64,000 nucleotides of DNA from positions 316,011 to 380,010 of the forward strand of contig CAWUHX010000076.1 in the NCBI GenBank assembly GCA_963922205.1, in the 5' to 3' direction. Shown here piece after piece: positions 10,457 to 22,431 of the stretch. The notes under the pieces are model-generated. The model ran no database searches. It was not told the DNA's origin and was given only the letters and a program-made list of their open reading frames with translations. The position numbers were made by a program, and so were the translations under genes. How positions within the stretch are numbered: position 1 is the first letter of the stretch; each line of letters begins with the position of its first letter. The DNA is from Romanomermis culicivorax. Its lineage: Eukaryota > Nematoda > Enoplea > Mermithida > Mermithidae.

Positions 10457-13400
10457 TTTAGTCCAATCATAAGGAAATGTACAAAAATTAAGTTTCAAAA
10501 TACGTTCATCATATACTACACGAAATTTTTTCAAAGTTTCATGGGTAACAACTTTACGATTTTGTTGATGCTCAATAAGAAGACCATGTACATTTACTTG
10601 TTCTTGTGCATTCTTATTTACAAAAGACAAAAAACCATTCGACAAAGCGAATAACAATTAATTTTTTTCATAGCATCTGATGACAAAGTGATACTGCGAA
10701 CCTTGATCACGTGATGGTATTGGTGGGTAGATGAACTGTACAGTCTGTAAGGGTAATTTTTAGGACCTCCACTGAAGGTATTGGGTAATGGAAGATCCAG
10801 GGCTATATTCACGTAATTCATCAGTCATTTCATCAAGGCACTCACCAGTTTGTCAACTGTTGACAAGTAAATAATGCTGTCCATGTCAAAATACAATACT
10901 CGACTTTTTAATCATTCAATGTAAGAATATAACTTCAGTTGAGCTTGAGCTGTCGTATAAGCTGCTATAACCGCATTAGTATTTCCCATGACTTCAGCAA
11001 AATCATCATATTGACAATAGGTTGTTGACACCAATTGTTCATTGATGAGTCTAACATTCTTAATAATGTTGACAACATTCATTGTGAGTTCAAAATACTC
11101 TTTAGGTGCATTGTGGATAACAGTCTTATTCATATTGTTTCCTTGACCAAACTAAAAAATGTAAAATAATTAAATAAATAAATACAAAAACTATGCAAAG
11201 TTACCTTTCTCCAAAATGAGTTTAACATTTGCTTTGCTAAAGCTCTCTTTCCAGGATTTTTCCAAATTTCTGAAGGGTCCAACGAAATATTCTCTTGAGT
11301 GTAGAGTTCCATTTCATATTCACGTTTTTGCTCATCTGTCTGAGCTCTAGCAGGGTAACCCTCACTCTCATATAAAAATTACTATCAAATTCTGTCACAT
11401 TCACATAACATAAAACTTACTAGTTTCATTTTCATAAAAGTGTTGATGTATTGAGTGAATAAACCACCATCAGGAATTTTGGTTGTATGATATTGTTCAA
11501 CACTATCATAATGCCAAGCTTCAAAAATCTTAAGGATCTGAAAAAAATACATATATATACATAGGAAAAGTGAACCATTACAGTAACAATATACCTTATA
11601 TCCCTTCTCTAAAGCTTTGTATAATTCTATCATAACCCACCTACCCTCCAATGCTATGTCCTGGTCATTATGCTCGCATCTGGTCTTTTGGGAATCATGC
11701 GTACAAGTTTTGCACAAACGAAACAGTAATTTACCACCATGTCAATATGGTAGAACAGGATGTAAGAGTTTGTGAGGTGGTAAAACCGTACATTTGATCA
11801 ATCCTTCATAAGGTTGGGAAGTTGAGCTGACGTCTTCAAAACATTCAGTAAAGATTTTTGGATGACCTGTAGGGTATTTCCCATATTTGTTGACAAATGG
11901 GTATGAACTACACACATCTACAATTTGATCTTTTCTGCAGGTGTTCGATCTTCATTGTACTTGATTTTGTGATACAGTTTTAGGGTTTTAGTGCGACCAC
12001 CAAAGAAAGCTAAAACAAGAAAGCTTTCGACAAAATGGAAAAGAACATCTTTAAGATTTTACCTTCTTGAGGATTTATAGGTTCAGGTATTTCAACTGTA
12101 GCAAAAAATGTTTTCATTTCAGGATTTGAATGAAGTTGTTGTAAGAGATTGCATTCCCACATTTCAACCAGGTTATAACCGATTGATTGAAGTTCCATAG
12201 CCTGATTGAAGGTCAATTCATATGCATCGGCTGCTTTTGTATTGTTATTGGCTGTTAACTGATGTCTATTTTTCATACATTTTAGGCAAGATGCCAATAA
12301 CAATCGTAAAATTCATAAATGGTTGTTCCTTCAACAAAAACAACAACAAACAGATAGATATTAAAATTTCGAAATTTTAGACAAAATTACCTGATAAACA
12401 ATCAACCTTGTATTTTCCAATTTGAACTTGGCCACCATTGAATTTATGTGGAATATACAGTTTTTCATTTTTATAGGATAACCATTTCAACCATTTTAAG
12501 GCTATAAGAGACTGTCTTTCTTCTTTACCATAACCTTTGTATGGTATTACTCCAATACTGTTTAGTTTTAAAACTTAACTTCAGAAAACCAAGTTGCAGA
12601 CACTAGCAATGGTTATTGATTTTTCAAAAGGATCAACATGTGCTTCTTCCATAAGAATATCCCAAAATTTCATGCAATATTGTCATAAAACTTGCACATT
12701 GCTACGACAGTAATCAAGTAACTTGTTGTCAAAATTAAATTGACACCCCTAAACAATGACACACCTCTAAATGCAAAGCTTTATACTTTTTGCAAACTTA
12801 CTGTTTCAAGCTTTCCATTATACCAATCCAGAAATGTGGCACGTGCTGCAGGCCTCATAGCATTGTAACCATACATGTCCCATGAAGGATACAGCCCAAT
12901 ATATCCATAATTTTCCTTTCTATTAAAGAAATGAGGGAAATATCCTTTACATATTTCACTTATTCCAAATGTTTTCGGTAGAGCAGCCAAAGGCATCAGA
13001 AGAAAGTTCAAAGAATCAATAATTTTTATTGATCCTACTTTGATACTTATCAAATCTAAACCTGAAAAATAAATAAATGAATAGATGAAAATGAAAAAAC
13101 TATAAAACAATTCACTAATTCACCCTCATTAATGATATTTAGTTTATGATGACCATTATGATACAAAAACTGCAATATAAATTGACCATCAAATCCTCCA
13201 GAATTGTGCTATTGCTGTGATGTTTTTCATGCCTTTTCCAAAAAGGTATTTGCAGAAATCATTTAGACATGTTGAGCCTTTGAATACACACTCTCATTGA
13301 CCACACCTCTTGCAACAAAAATTTCCTTCACTTTGATGACACTGATCACACACAGTATGGACAATGCATAAATTTGGCTCATGTTCAAATACATCCCTTA

Positions 13401-15060
13401 GTTCCGTTTGCCATAGAATTTTTTCCTGTGTAGTCTCAAAATCATAAAAACCAAATTTTTGATTAATGGGGCACTTATCGGTGATTCCTGTTTCATCATC
13501 AACTAGGCACGTATTGCTACCGTTAATACCTTCATCATCATCATCATCACCTGTTTCAAATACATCTTCCTCTTCAATTTTTTGGCTACCAACAGGTTGC
13601 ATAAAACATAAATGTCTTGAAATTTAAAAATTTTAAATAAAATAAAAAATAATTATACTGTATCTAATAACTTTTCTAGGTATGCTCCTATTGCATGTTT
13701 TGCATTCAAAATAAATACAATTATGAGGTTTAGAATGTGCTCGCCGAACCAGTGTATCACATGGCTCGCACACTTTGAAACAGTCACAAATAGATACCTT
13801 AGTTTTTTGATGTTTTGAGAGTCCTTTTTGAGTAGAAACAAACGTGTGTCGAGCAAAACAATCCTCATTTTTAAAATATCACTGACAATCTTTGCACTTT
13901 CGAGCATTAAATTGATTACATGGGGGTGTATTGTAACACAATGGGCAAAAGTTTTTGCATCTGTGTTCCATTTTGTTATTGTAGGCTAGATTGCAATAAG
14001 GAGAAGAGTAACCACGGTCAAAAAAACCAGGCATCTTTGTAATGACCTAGTGAGGGTTATCATGGTGATAAATATTCAAAACATGCATTGCTTCAGGTCC
14101 TTAAAACTCTAAATGCATACACAATAACAGAAAAATAAAAACTCTAACCTCTAAATATTAAATCTTTAAACCGTTCTTTGCTAAAAATTTTGATTTGATA
14201 ATCGGATAATAGAACAGCTTGCAGTTTTTCCCATTGATGAAAACCGCAAGACCCTTGATGATTGGCCAACCCTTCCTGGGTCATCAATTCTTTAGCCATC
14301 ATTGTTTGCAGCACATGTGTCCTGTCAGACTTTCAAATACTTTCCCATTTGTGCACAGCATTCTTATCTTTTTTATAAACGTAAGCTCTAGCAACAACTA
14401 GAGCTCTAGCAAAACATAAGTCATCAGTGTTGTTGATTTGAATAATACAGTGTTCATCTTTCAGGAAATAAAATACTGATGAGCATTGTGAATACCTTAA
14501 ATTAAAAAAGAAAATAAATAAATACATAAAAAATGAAAAGTTTTTGAAAAATGTTAAAACATGACCGATTGAGTAAGTAAATAAGTAATGACATAAGTAA
14601 ATTTAATTAGCTTACCGCTACCCCCAGGTGGTGTTACAACAATGGTACGAATTGTGGCCTAACGGCTATGAATCTGTATTTGTTCATTTGATTGAAGAAC
14701 AGCATTAAGAGTGTTTACAACCAAATCTCCAGTTAAAGCATGTTTTGGTCTAAAATGTATCAAAACGGGACCTTTTGTCAAATCTGGATGGTCAAAGGAA
14801 AACCCTATAAGCGCATTATCATCGACATTCTCAGAAATTGGCTCTACTATACGTTGAAACGTTGGCCAGAGTTGAGCATTTAAACCATCCATATGTTCAG
14901 TATTACGAAAGTTCAAAGAGTACTTGCGACCTTTGGTATTAAAACCCCTAATATTACAACAAAAGATGAGTTTGTTACACCTCTACTATCCCCACCACCA
15001 ATTTGAACTGATTCGAAAATTTCTTCTTCATCCGAACTGTAAGGTTGTATTGATCATTTT
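10457..15060 (-). pseudogene. Protein-primed family B DNA polymerase (pPolB) relic with introns
   Basis: This would replicate the Polinton. Family landmarks appear in order on the minus strand: the N-terminal region at 14916-14659, 'INNTDDLCFARA' near 14430, the exonuclease I motif 'YDFETT' near 13440, 'FFNRKENYGYIGLYP' near 12900, 'EMWEC' near 12155, 'FDMDS' at 10890-10876 where motif C (xDTDS) is expected, 'GGPKNYPY' near 10760, and a C-terminus at 10457. Exons are separated by short introns with GT-AG ends: 14615-14496, 13123-13062, 11594-11538 and 11204-11152. In-frame stops (for example just before and after motif C) and Thr-to-Met in motif C show decay. An acidic N-terminal leader may extend to about 15240. 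Confidence 0.85.
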
Positions 15061-16578
15061 CATCATCATCATCATAATCTAAAATAGTTCCTTCTTCTTC
15101 TTCTTCTTCTTATTCTTCTTCAGAAATATTATTATTATTATCAAGTGTTTCTTCTTCTTCCTCGGAGGTAATATTCTCTAAATTCTCATCTACAATCATT
15201 TCATCTTCATCAGAAGTAATATGTTCTAAAATTCTCATAGGTATGTTGTCTTCATCTTAAGTAATATCCTTGTAAATAGGTTCAATTATAACAAATTATC
15301 CAAACTAGATATTGGAAAGCTAGAAAACAACCTATTTACCAAAAGCTATACATTAATAATGGAAAAATTTTATAAATTAGCAAAAACTATTAATTTTATG
15401 GTAGATATTTAATTATTGTTTATGAGCTTATTGTAGTACTTTTCTTTTTTATGATGGGAAAGCTTTAAAGATCTCTATAACTCATGAACATGTGCCCATA
15501 TCATTTCTTTAGCTTATTTTACTAACATATAACCAGATAAAACCAGTTGAAACACCTGCTTTACTGTACAACTCTAGTATTTTTGTTTTGATTCTTAATA
15601 CTGTAAAAGAACTGTAATAGCTGTTTATAACCCTGTTGCACCATCTCTTCTTTTTATCTGGAAAAGCTTTAAAGACCCTTATAACTCATGCGCACGTTGG
15701 CTATATCGTTTCTCTAGCTTTGACCTTGAAGATTACTATAACACATAAACACATATATTTTCTCTAGCTTTGACCTCAAAAGTTACTATAACACACAAAC
15801 ACGTTTATTTTCTCTAGGTTCCATACGCATATGCTAGAACAAACATTTACTGTAGAACTTATAGCTGGAATATTTCTTTTGCTTATAACCCTGCCTCTTA
15901 CATAGTCGTCAAAATAGCAGACTATTGCACGATATATGTCTTGAATATTTATTATGCTTATAACTGCATCTCTTACATAGCCGTAAAATAATAGAGTACC
16001 ATAGGATATAATTCCTAGCTATTTTATTATGCTTATACCCTCCTTTTACTCTCTAAATATTTGAACACTTTATACATTTAGCAGTTTTGCTGTTACAAAA
16101 ACTACTTGTTTCTCTCTCTCTCTCTCTCTCTTTGTATATTTCTTCACTGAATTTTTGAAAAATGGAACACCAGTTTAGGTTAGATGAAAACATGGCATTA
16201 TTTGTAGTGGTTGGAGGTAAATACATGTCGATTTATTTTTTTAATGTCGACCCTAAAACAAAAGATGCATACAGTTGAGGGTTCAAGCTCATTACAGTTT
16301 TGTATGTTTCAATTAACTATATAGTTTGCTTGCTTGCTTACTTATGTATTTGCTTGATATATAATTTCATACATCCTTTGCGTGTATATTTTTGCATACA
16401 GTAACATTATTCTATTCAATATAATCACCTATTTTTATATTTTACATTTGTACTGTGTTTTATTCTATTGTAATTTTTGATAATTATAGATAGCAATTTG
16501 TTTAAAATAAAAATCATTTTAAAAATTGTTCAAGTAAAAAGTGGCTGATTTTTGTTGTTGTGAAAGCGAGAGAGAGAG
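15061..16578. other. Polinton intergenic region with short tandem repeats
   Basis: This divergent spacer separates the minus-strand polymerase from the plus-strand gene block. A roughly 55-60-base unit (TTTCTCTAGCTTTGACCT... ATAACACA) repeats about two and a half times at 15705-15820, and (CT)n lies at 16110-16131. No open frame of note. It probably held promoters for both directions. Confidence 0.5.
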
Positions 16579-17130
16579 ATGTCAGATGATGATGAAGAGT
16601 TTTATATATGGAAACACTCGTTCAACTGCATAGTTTCATCTCCAACAAATACAGGAAAAACACAATTTGTTAAAAAACTTGTAATTGCTGCTGAAGAAAT
16701 GATTCACCGCGCTTCTATAAAAATTTATGGGTGTTATTCGGAATGGCAAGAAGTTTATGATGAATTAGTTCAAAAATGTTCTTATGTAGAATTTATTCAA
16801 GGTTCACCTGACTTGGACAAACTTCAAAAAAGTAAAGACAAACCTAAATTATTAATTATAGATGATATGATGCAAGAGATGAAGAATGATCAATGCTTAA
16901 CTCAACTTTTTACTAAAGGATCACATCACTGGAATCAATCGATTATACATTTAGTTCAGAATGCCTTTTTTGATGGAATGCTTATAAGTAGGATAAATGC
17001 TCAATATTTGATTCTTTTGAAAAACCCTAGGGATAGGTTACAAGTCGGAACATTGGCTCAACAGATTTTTCCAACTACTTCAAATTATTTCATAGAGATG
17101 CTACTACTAAACCATATGGTTATTTATTAA
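16579..17130 (+). CDS. Polinton DNA-packaging ATPase (FtsK/HerA-like, A32 type)
   Basis: The P-loop ATPase drives genome packaging into capsids in Polintons and related viruses. Walker A is 'SSPTNTGKTQF' at about residues 15-25 after the lead-in 'WKHSFNCIV'. Walker B is 'KPKLLIIDDMM' at about 87-97, followed by 'LFTKGSHHWNQSIIHLVQN', the sensor region typical of the family. The ATG at 16579 follows a purine-rich GAGAGAGAG tract. The frame stops at 17130, but family-like sequence ('PYGYLLIDL') continues in the next frame to about 17165, so a small frameshift truncates the C-terminus. It is the best preserved gene of the element. Confidence 0.85.
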   Translation: MSDDDEEFYIWKHSFNCIVSSPTNTGKTQFVKKLVIAAEEMIHRASIKIYGCYSEWQEVYDELVQKCSYVEFIQGSPDLDKLQKSKDKPKLLIIDDMMQEMKNDQCLTQLFTKGSHHWNQSIIHLVQNAFFDGMLISRINAQYLILLKNPRDRLQVGTLAQQIFPTTSNYFIEMLLLNHMVIY

Positions 17131-17281
17131 TAGATCTTACAGAGACATGTCCCAGAAAAATATTGACTTAGATCTAATATTTTTCCCGACAATGATCATA
17201 TGATTTTATATACAGCTAGATAATTGATCATTTTTACAAAAAACTTTATACAAGTTAGTCAGATCTTATTATTTCATCGAT

Positions 17282-17551
17282 ATGTTATACAGTAAATACA
17301 CTTTTTTTAATAGTCTCACCCTGATTCTTATTATAGTTGTTTTTATTGTATGGGTACAATATCCTTTTCAATTTTATGAAAATGGAGAAACTGTAAATGT
17401 TTCGGATTTTACGATACCAAATACAAAAAATGTTACAGATCCAGAATTATTATTATGGGAAAATTATAAATTACATATAACACCCTTACTACATTATGCA
17501 GAAAAAGTTTTACATTGTCCTCAGAATGATGAACAATTTATGGGATTATGA
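17282..17551 (+). CDS. Small hydrophobic Polinton ORF, unknown
   Basis: An 89-codon frame with an N-terminal hydrophobic segment (about residues 12-28, 'LTLILIIVVFIVWVQY') that would make a signal anchor, then a polar tail. An overlapping frame (17496-17717) has its own hydrophobic stretch, so the two may be one broken gene. I recognise no family. Position between the ATPase and the small structural proteins suggests a minor or membrane component. Confidence 0.35.
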   Translation: MLYSKYTFFNSLTLILIIVVFIVWVQYPFQFYENGETVNVSDFTIPNTKNVTDPELLLWENYKLHITPLLHYAEKVLHCPQNDEQFMGL

Positions 17552-17905
17552 GTGTGTTTCAAAATATATGTTTCCAATCCTACTGTATTTTCTTGTTGTA
17601 GTTGTACCAGTAAATTTCGAAGCTTGTACATCAAGGGAACTAGATTACAATATAGTGATTTATTACATAGTCAGAAAAAAATATTTTACAGTACATCAGT
17701 TTAGTCGAAATTTTTGAAGAGGTTGGTCGGTTTTCTATAATTTGTTTGTTTTGTGACAATTACAATGTCAGCCGCATTTGCAGTTTTTGTCAGAATGGTG
17801 CAAAAAAAAGTATAAGGTAAATTTTTATATCTATTCATCTAGTTATTAAACTATAGTATTATTTTTATTTAAGGTAAAATACTAACCAACAAACAGAAAT
17901 GCGAG

Positions 17906-18145
17906 ATGGCTGATTTGTTTTAGACTCATTTCTCACCAGAAGCCAAGATTTCCTACAAAGACATAGCTAAGGCGTGCAATCATTTACATCCTGAAGTTGA
18001 ATTACCCATGGGATGTAAAAAAGTTAGACAATTTCAGTGTTTTGCTAAATTATTACTGATGGATGTGGATATGATCGAACCTTCCTCTATTTTTGTTGAA
18101 GATCTTTTTTTAAAGCTAGATACAATTCATAATCTTTTTTTATGA
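17906..18145 (+). pseudogene. Small Polinton ORF, unknown, with early stop
   Basis: An ATG at 17906 is followed by an in-frame TAG at 17921, then 73 open codons to 18145. The product is soluble-looking with alternating charged and hydrophobic residues. No motif is recognised. It may instead be the second exon of a gene starting at 17765, since AG-like acceptors precede it. Confidence 0.3.
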
Positions 18146-18288
18146 ATATGAATAATTTGTGCACTTTTTCTAGATGCGAAGAAATGAAGCTTCATTACTA
18201 TCTTAATGTAATACATTAAAGATTTCAATGTTCATTTAACATTTAGTCATTATTGTAATATTTTTCTGTACTGTATGGTCTGTTTTGT

Positions 18289-18642
18289 ATGGCTTCTAGA
18301 TTAAAGAAATATATTCACGAGCTCAATGTGTTGAAGAATTCAAATTGTGTTCAAAGATGTGCTTTTCTTCAACATTCTTCCCCTGATTTGATCTGTTGTA
18401 TATGTGAAATTTGTTTGAATATTTTGAACGGTAATATCCCTATTAATTCAAACTTAAAAAAGAAATTGGCGAAACATAAATTATTGCTCAGAGCTTTAGC
18501 TACAAGACACGAAAAAAACAAGAAAAAAGATTTACATAATAAACGTGTAAGAATTGTTCAAAGTGGTGGAGCATTTTTACCTCTAGTACTACCCTCTTTA
18601 TTATCTACATTAGCAAGTTTTGTTACAGAGAAATTATTATAG
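18289..18642 (+). CDS. Small basic Polinton protein with pX-like C-terminus
   Basis: A 117-residue, Lys/Arg-rich protein. The N-terminal half carries a Cys cluster (C-x2-C-x3-C around residues 44-51). The C-terminal 'VQSGGAFLPLVLPSLLSTL' resembles the GGFLP hydrophobic tail of adenovirus pX/mu-type core peptides, which also occurs in many Polintons. Such proteins are thought to bind DNA or lytic membranes in the particle. It ends two bases before the next ATG, a tight gene-to-gene spacing as in compact viral gene blocks. Confidence 0.5.
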   Translation: MASRLKKYIHELNVLKNSNCVQRCAFLQHSSPDLICCICEICLNILNGNIPINSNLKKKLAKHKLLLRALATRHEKNKKKDLHNKRVRIVQSGGAFLPLVLPSLLSTLASFVTEKLL

Positions 18643-18643
18643 A

Positions 18644-19491
18644 ATGAAATTCGCTAGTAAATTTGCTCTTATACCTCATGAGGTTCTGAATAAGTTGAAT
18701 AACTCTCAGGCTTGTTTGGCTTCTTCGATGAGTGCAAATGAAAAGACAGGTATAGCTAAGCAAGTTGACATGTATCGTAATGAATTAGAGCGCAATTTGA
18801 AAGATAATACGTTAACACGGGAAGAGCAATACAAAATGTACTCGCAACTATTTTCACAATATTTAACTTTTGAACATAAAATGGCTCAACCTTCTACAGT
18901 AATTTTAAAACAAAAAGTTATTGGTGATAATGAAGATGATGAAAATAATAGTGATGATTTGAAACAAGAGGAAAAAATTGGTTGAACGATGAAGAGTTAC
19001 TTAGTGGTATTGCTAAACAGTTTAAATGCTCAGCATCGTTATTATTGGAACATGTGCAACGTAACCCTAGTATAATTGTTAATAAGGAAGGTGAAGTATT
19101 AATTGATGGAAAATTAATTGAAGGATCACACATTATTGATTTATTACATGATTTGTCACCTAAACGTTCAAAAATTACGCAACCGGCTCGAGTAGACAAA
19201 TTTGCTAATGCTTTGAAAAAACATAATGTACCCTTAGAGGCTATAGGAAACCCTTTACGTAAAATGTTATTTACTTTACCTCGGAAACTCTCCTACCATA
19301 CACCTCCGGAAGAATCAGATGATCAGACAGTTAGTAGTGGCAAGCCATTGAATAAACAACTCTTGAAAGGTAATGATATATTTTCAAGTTGTCAGAAGAA
19401 GATATCAAAGACGATTCATTCTTTAATTAAGGAAACTCGACAGAAAAGGAGATACGGCCAAAAGTTAGAAAAATTAAAATACTTTACATAA
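18644..19491 (+). pseudogene. Conserved Polinton protein of unknown function (frameshifted)
   Basis: The first part (ATG 18644 to 18985) begins 'MKFASKFALIPHEVLNKLN'. The second part (18982-19491) contains 'LLSGIAKQFKCSASLLLEHV', 'VLIDGKLIEGSHIIDLLHDL' and later 'HNVPLEAIGNP'. These blocks belong to one conserved protein found beside the integrase in many animal Polintons, whose function is not established. The reading frame changes by one near 18982, so the copy is broken. Its last third ('IKETRQKRRYGQKLEKL') may already be the N-terminus of the integrase fused in frame. Confidence 0.6.
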
Positions 19492-19499
19492 GCAAGTCA

Positions 19500-19915
19500 A
19501 CAAAAAGTTTTCACATAACCGTATTTATGTTACAGCTATGGATCAACAATGAGAAATTGATTTTGCAGATATGTCTTCTTTAGCAAATTTTATGGATAGA
19601 TATAAATTTATGTTTACATGTATAGATGTATTGAGTAAATTGGCATGGGTTGAACCATTAAAATCAAAACATGCAAAGAATGTATGTGATGCTTTTCAAA
19701 ATATTTCAAAAAGAGGTCGAATCCCTCGGAGAGTGTGCAGCGATAAGGGAAAAGAATTTGTCAACAAAGATTTCCAAAAATTATTTAAACCTAATGGTAT
19801 ACATTTTTTTACTTACCAGAATGAAGACATTAAATGTTCAATAGTAGGATGGTTTAATAGAACTTTAAAAACTAAATTATTTAAATATTTTACAGAGTTT
19901 ACCACTCCTATGTGA
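19500..19915 (+). pseudogene. Retroviral-like (rve) integrase of the Polinton, inactivated
   Basis: This would insert the element by DDE strand transfer. The catalytic core starts 'DFADMSSLANFMDRYKF' with the first Asp. 'CSDKGKEFVN' holds the second Asp at about 19740. The third catalytic position, a Glu in the E-x-F-N-R-T-L context, reads Gly here ('SIVGWFNRTLK', about 19845-19875). A TGA stop sits at about 19550, just before the core. The C-terminal chromodomain seen in many Polinton integrases is not recognisable after 19915. The copy is catalytically dead. Confidence 0.8.
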
Positions 19916-20420
19916 AGGAACCTTCAGTTTACAAATGAATTTTTGAAAGTATATACCCGATGGCGGTATTGAAGCACGTATATATGCAGAATTTGACTCT
20001 CTCAAAATGATTGATAAAAATCATGTATTTATAGTATTTAATTATAGTATTATAGTATTCAAATGCACTATATATCTATATTATGTACATTTCAATTTTT
20101 TATAATAAAAAGCAGTTTTGGTTGTTTATACTACCCTTCTCATTAACTATTGTTTAGAAATAGTCTTTCAATTTACCTCTAATTATAAATGAGCTTCCTT
20201 CTATCCCTACTTCTTTCCTTCCTTAATTCCCTCCCTTAGTTCTACAGTACTCTTGGTAATTATCTGGCACATTCTTTTTTATCTTAAGACCTACAGAAAG
20301 CTATATATATTTATATATAAGACTGCAAATCTCAATATGAGCAACACTATACTTTTATGCAATTATTTTTATGCATATTCTCTACATCTCACTCACTCAC
20401 TTACTCTTCTATTATTTTAT
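19916..20420. other. Polinton spacer, no gene
   Basis: AT-rich sequence without a supported frame. Capsid genes would often lie in this part of a Polinton; none is visible. Confidence 0.5.
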
Positions 20421-21509
20421 CGTTCGTTCGTTCGTTCGTTCGTTCGTTCGTTCGTTCGTTCGTTCGTTCGTTCGTTCGTTCGTTCGTTCGTTCGTTCGTT
20501 CGTTCGTTCGTTCGTTCGTTCGTTCGTTCGTTCGTTCGTTCGTTCGTTCGTTCGTTCGTTCGTTCGTTCGTTCGTTCGTTCGTTCGTTCGTTCGTTCGTT
20601 CGTTCGTTCGTTCGTTCGTTCGTTCGTTCGTTCGTTCGTTCGTTCGTTCGTTCGTTCGTTCGTTCGTTCGTTCGTTCGTTCGTTCGTTCGTTCGTTCGTT
20701 CGTTCGTTCGTTCGTTCGTTCGTTCGTTCGTTCGTTCGTTCGTTCGTTCGTTCGTTCGTTCGTTCGTTCGTTCGTTCGTTCGTTCGTTCGTTCGTTCGTT
20801 CGTTCGTTCGTTCGTTCGTTCGTTCGTTCGTTCGTTCGTTCGTTCGTTCGTTCGTTCGTTCGTTCGTTCGTTCGTTCGTTCGTTCGTTCGTTCGTTCGTT
20901 CGTTCGTTCGTTCGTTCGTTCGTTCGTTCGTTCGTTCGTTCGTTCGTTCGTTCGTTCGTTCGTTCGTTCGTTCGTTCGTTCGTTCGTTCGTTCGTTCGTT
21001 CGTTCGTTCGTTCGTTCGTTCGTTCGTTCGTTCGTTCGTTCGTTCGTTCGTTCGTTCGTTCGTTCGTTCGTTCGTTCGTTCGTTCGTTCGTTCGTTCGTT
21101 CGTTCGTTCGTTCGTTCGTTCGTTCGTTCGTTCGTTCGTTCGTTCGTTCGTTCGTTCGTTCGTTCGTTCGTTCGTTCGTTCGTTCGTTCGTTCGTTCGTT
21201 CGTTCGTTCGTTCGTTCGTTCGTTCGTTCGTTCGTTCGTTCGTTCGTTCGTTCGTTCGTTCGTTCGTTCGTTCGTTCGTTCGTTCGTTCGTTCGTTCGTT
21301 CGTTCGTTCGTTCGTTCGTTCGTTCGTTCGTTCGTTCGTTCGTTCGTTCGTTCGTTCGTTCGTTCGTTCGTTCGTTCGTTCGTTCGTTCGTTCGTTCGTT
21401 CGTTCGTTCGTTCGTTCGTTCGTTCGTTCGTTCGTTCGTTCGTTCGTTCGTTCGTTCGTTCGTTCGTTCGTTCGTTCGTTCGTTCGTTCGTTCGTTCGTT
21501 CGTTCGTTC
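20421..21509. repeat. Very long pure (CGTT)n microsatellite
   Basis: About 272 consecutive CGTT units without a single substitution, then a 29-base degenerate edge of ATTC/GTTC units to 21538. It opens artificial frames on both strands (Ser-Phe-Val-Arg and Asn-Glu-Arg-Thr repeats) that should not be called genes. It lies inside the Polinton. Confidence 0.98.
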
Positions 21510-22146
21510 ATTCATTCATTCGTTCATTCATTCATTCACCCCTAATTATTTTACTACAGTAAAACTTTTTTCATTTTCCATCAGATGACACACTAAAACT
21601 ATAAAGGAACAACCACTACTATAAAAGGCAGTGAATAAATGAAAAATTTAATTGATTTTTAATTTTATTTTATTTTATTCTTAAAACAAAATATAATAAT
21701 AATAAATATATACAGAATTTACCTGAAAATAAAAAACATTAAGTTTTGAAAATTTTGCAAAAAATTTTTTACTTACATAAAATACTATATACAGTACTCC
21801 TCCTCCACCACCATCTCTGCCACCACCTCCGCTGCTGCCACCGCAGCTGCCCTCGCTACCGCCTTCAGGCATAGCTGCTAAAATTTTTACAAATTTTTAA
21901 ATTATTTTAGTTAAACAAAAAATTTTTGTTCTAATATGTCATTAAGTGATTACTAATAGGTACAAAATATATTAACACTCTTTATTATTATTTTTATTTT
22001 TATCATAAATTTTTATCATATATAATTTGTAAATAATTGAAATCTTCTAGAATATTCTAGAAACAATGTTTCAAACAATTTTTAATCTCTCATTAGCTAT
22101 AAATTTATAGACCTATGACATGATTTAAGTATAACATCAAAACTTA
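21510..22146. other. Polinton right arm, mostly non-coding
   Basis: AT-rich, with a short GC-rich island at 21793-21872 that reads on the minus strand as a Gly-rich start ('MPEGGSEGSCGGSSGGGG'). It could be a small exon downstream of the minus-strand frame at 22431-22147, but no reliable splice pair links them. Confidence 0.35.
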
Positions 22147-22431
22147 TTAGAAGCACGGTAGCGCCAATCCTACCCGCTGCTCGATGTAGCCCTCATTGGC
22201 ATTTGTCCATTCAGCCCTTGCACTGGGAGGGAGGATATTCCACAGGTGCGAGGCTAGGTGGTCATCGGCCAATGAGGGGTTTTCGAACATCCGGTGTAGA
22301 CGTTTCGTGAAACCCCAAAAGAGTTTCTACCTAGCCGGATATTCAACCTCCCGCTGGCTTTTCCACCATGTCTTGAAGTGGACGGATGCCTCCTCCCAGA
22401 AGACTGACGCCCATGCATCCACGTCGGTCAT
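22147..22431 (-). pseudogene. GC-richer cargo ORF, unknown, one in-frame stop
   Basis: Starting at an ATG (22431-22429), the minus strand gives 94 codons ending in TAA at 22147, with a single TAG about one third along. The product is Trp-rich and acidic/basic mixed: 'DAWASVFWEEASVHFKTWW', then after the stop 'LADDHLASHLWNILPPSAR'. Base composition is much richer in G and C than the surrounding Polinton, and the preceding TTTACAG could be a splice acceptor. I recognise no family. It may be captured host or transposon cargo. Confidence 0.4.

Noticed and set aside
20253..21588. Long open frames of Ser-Phe-Val-Arg or Asn-Glu-Arg-Thr repeats on both strands
   Set aside because: They are produced by the (CGTT)n microsatellite, which has no stop in several frames; there is no gene signal at either side.
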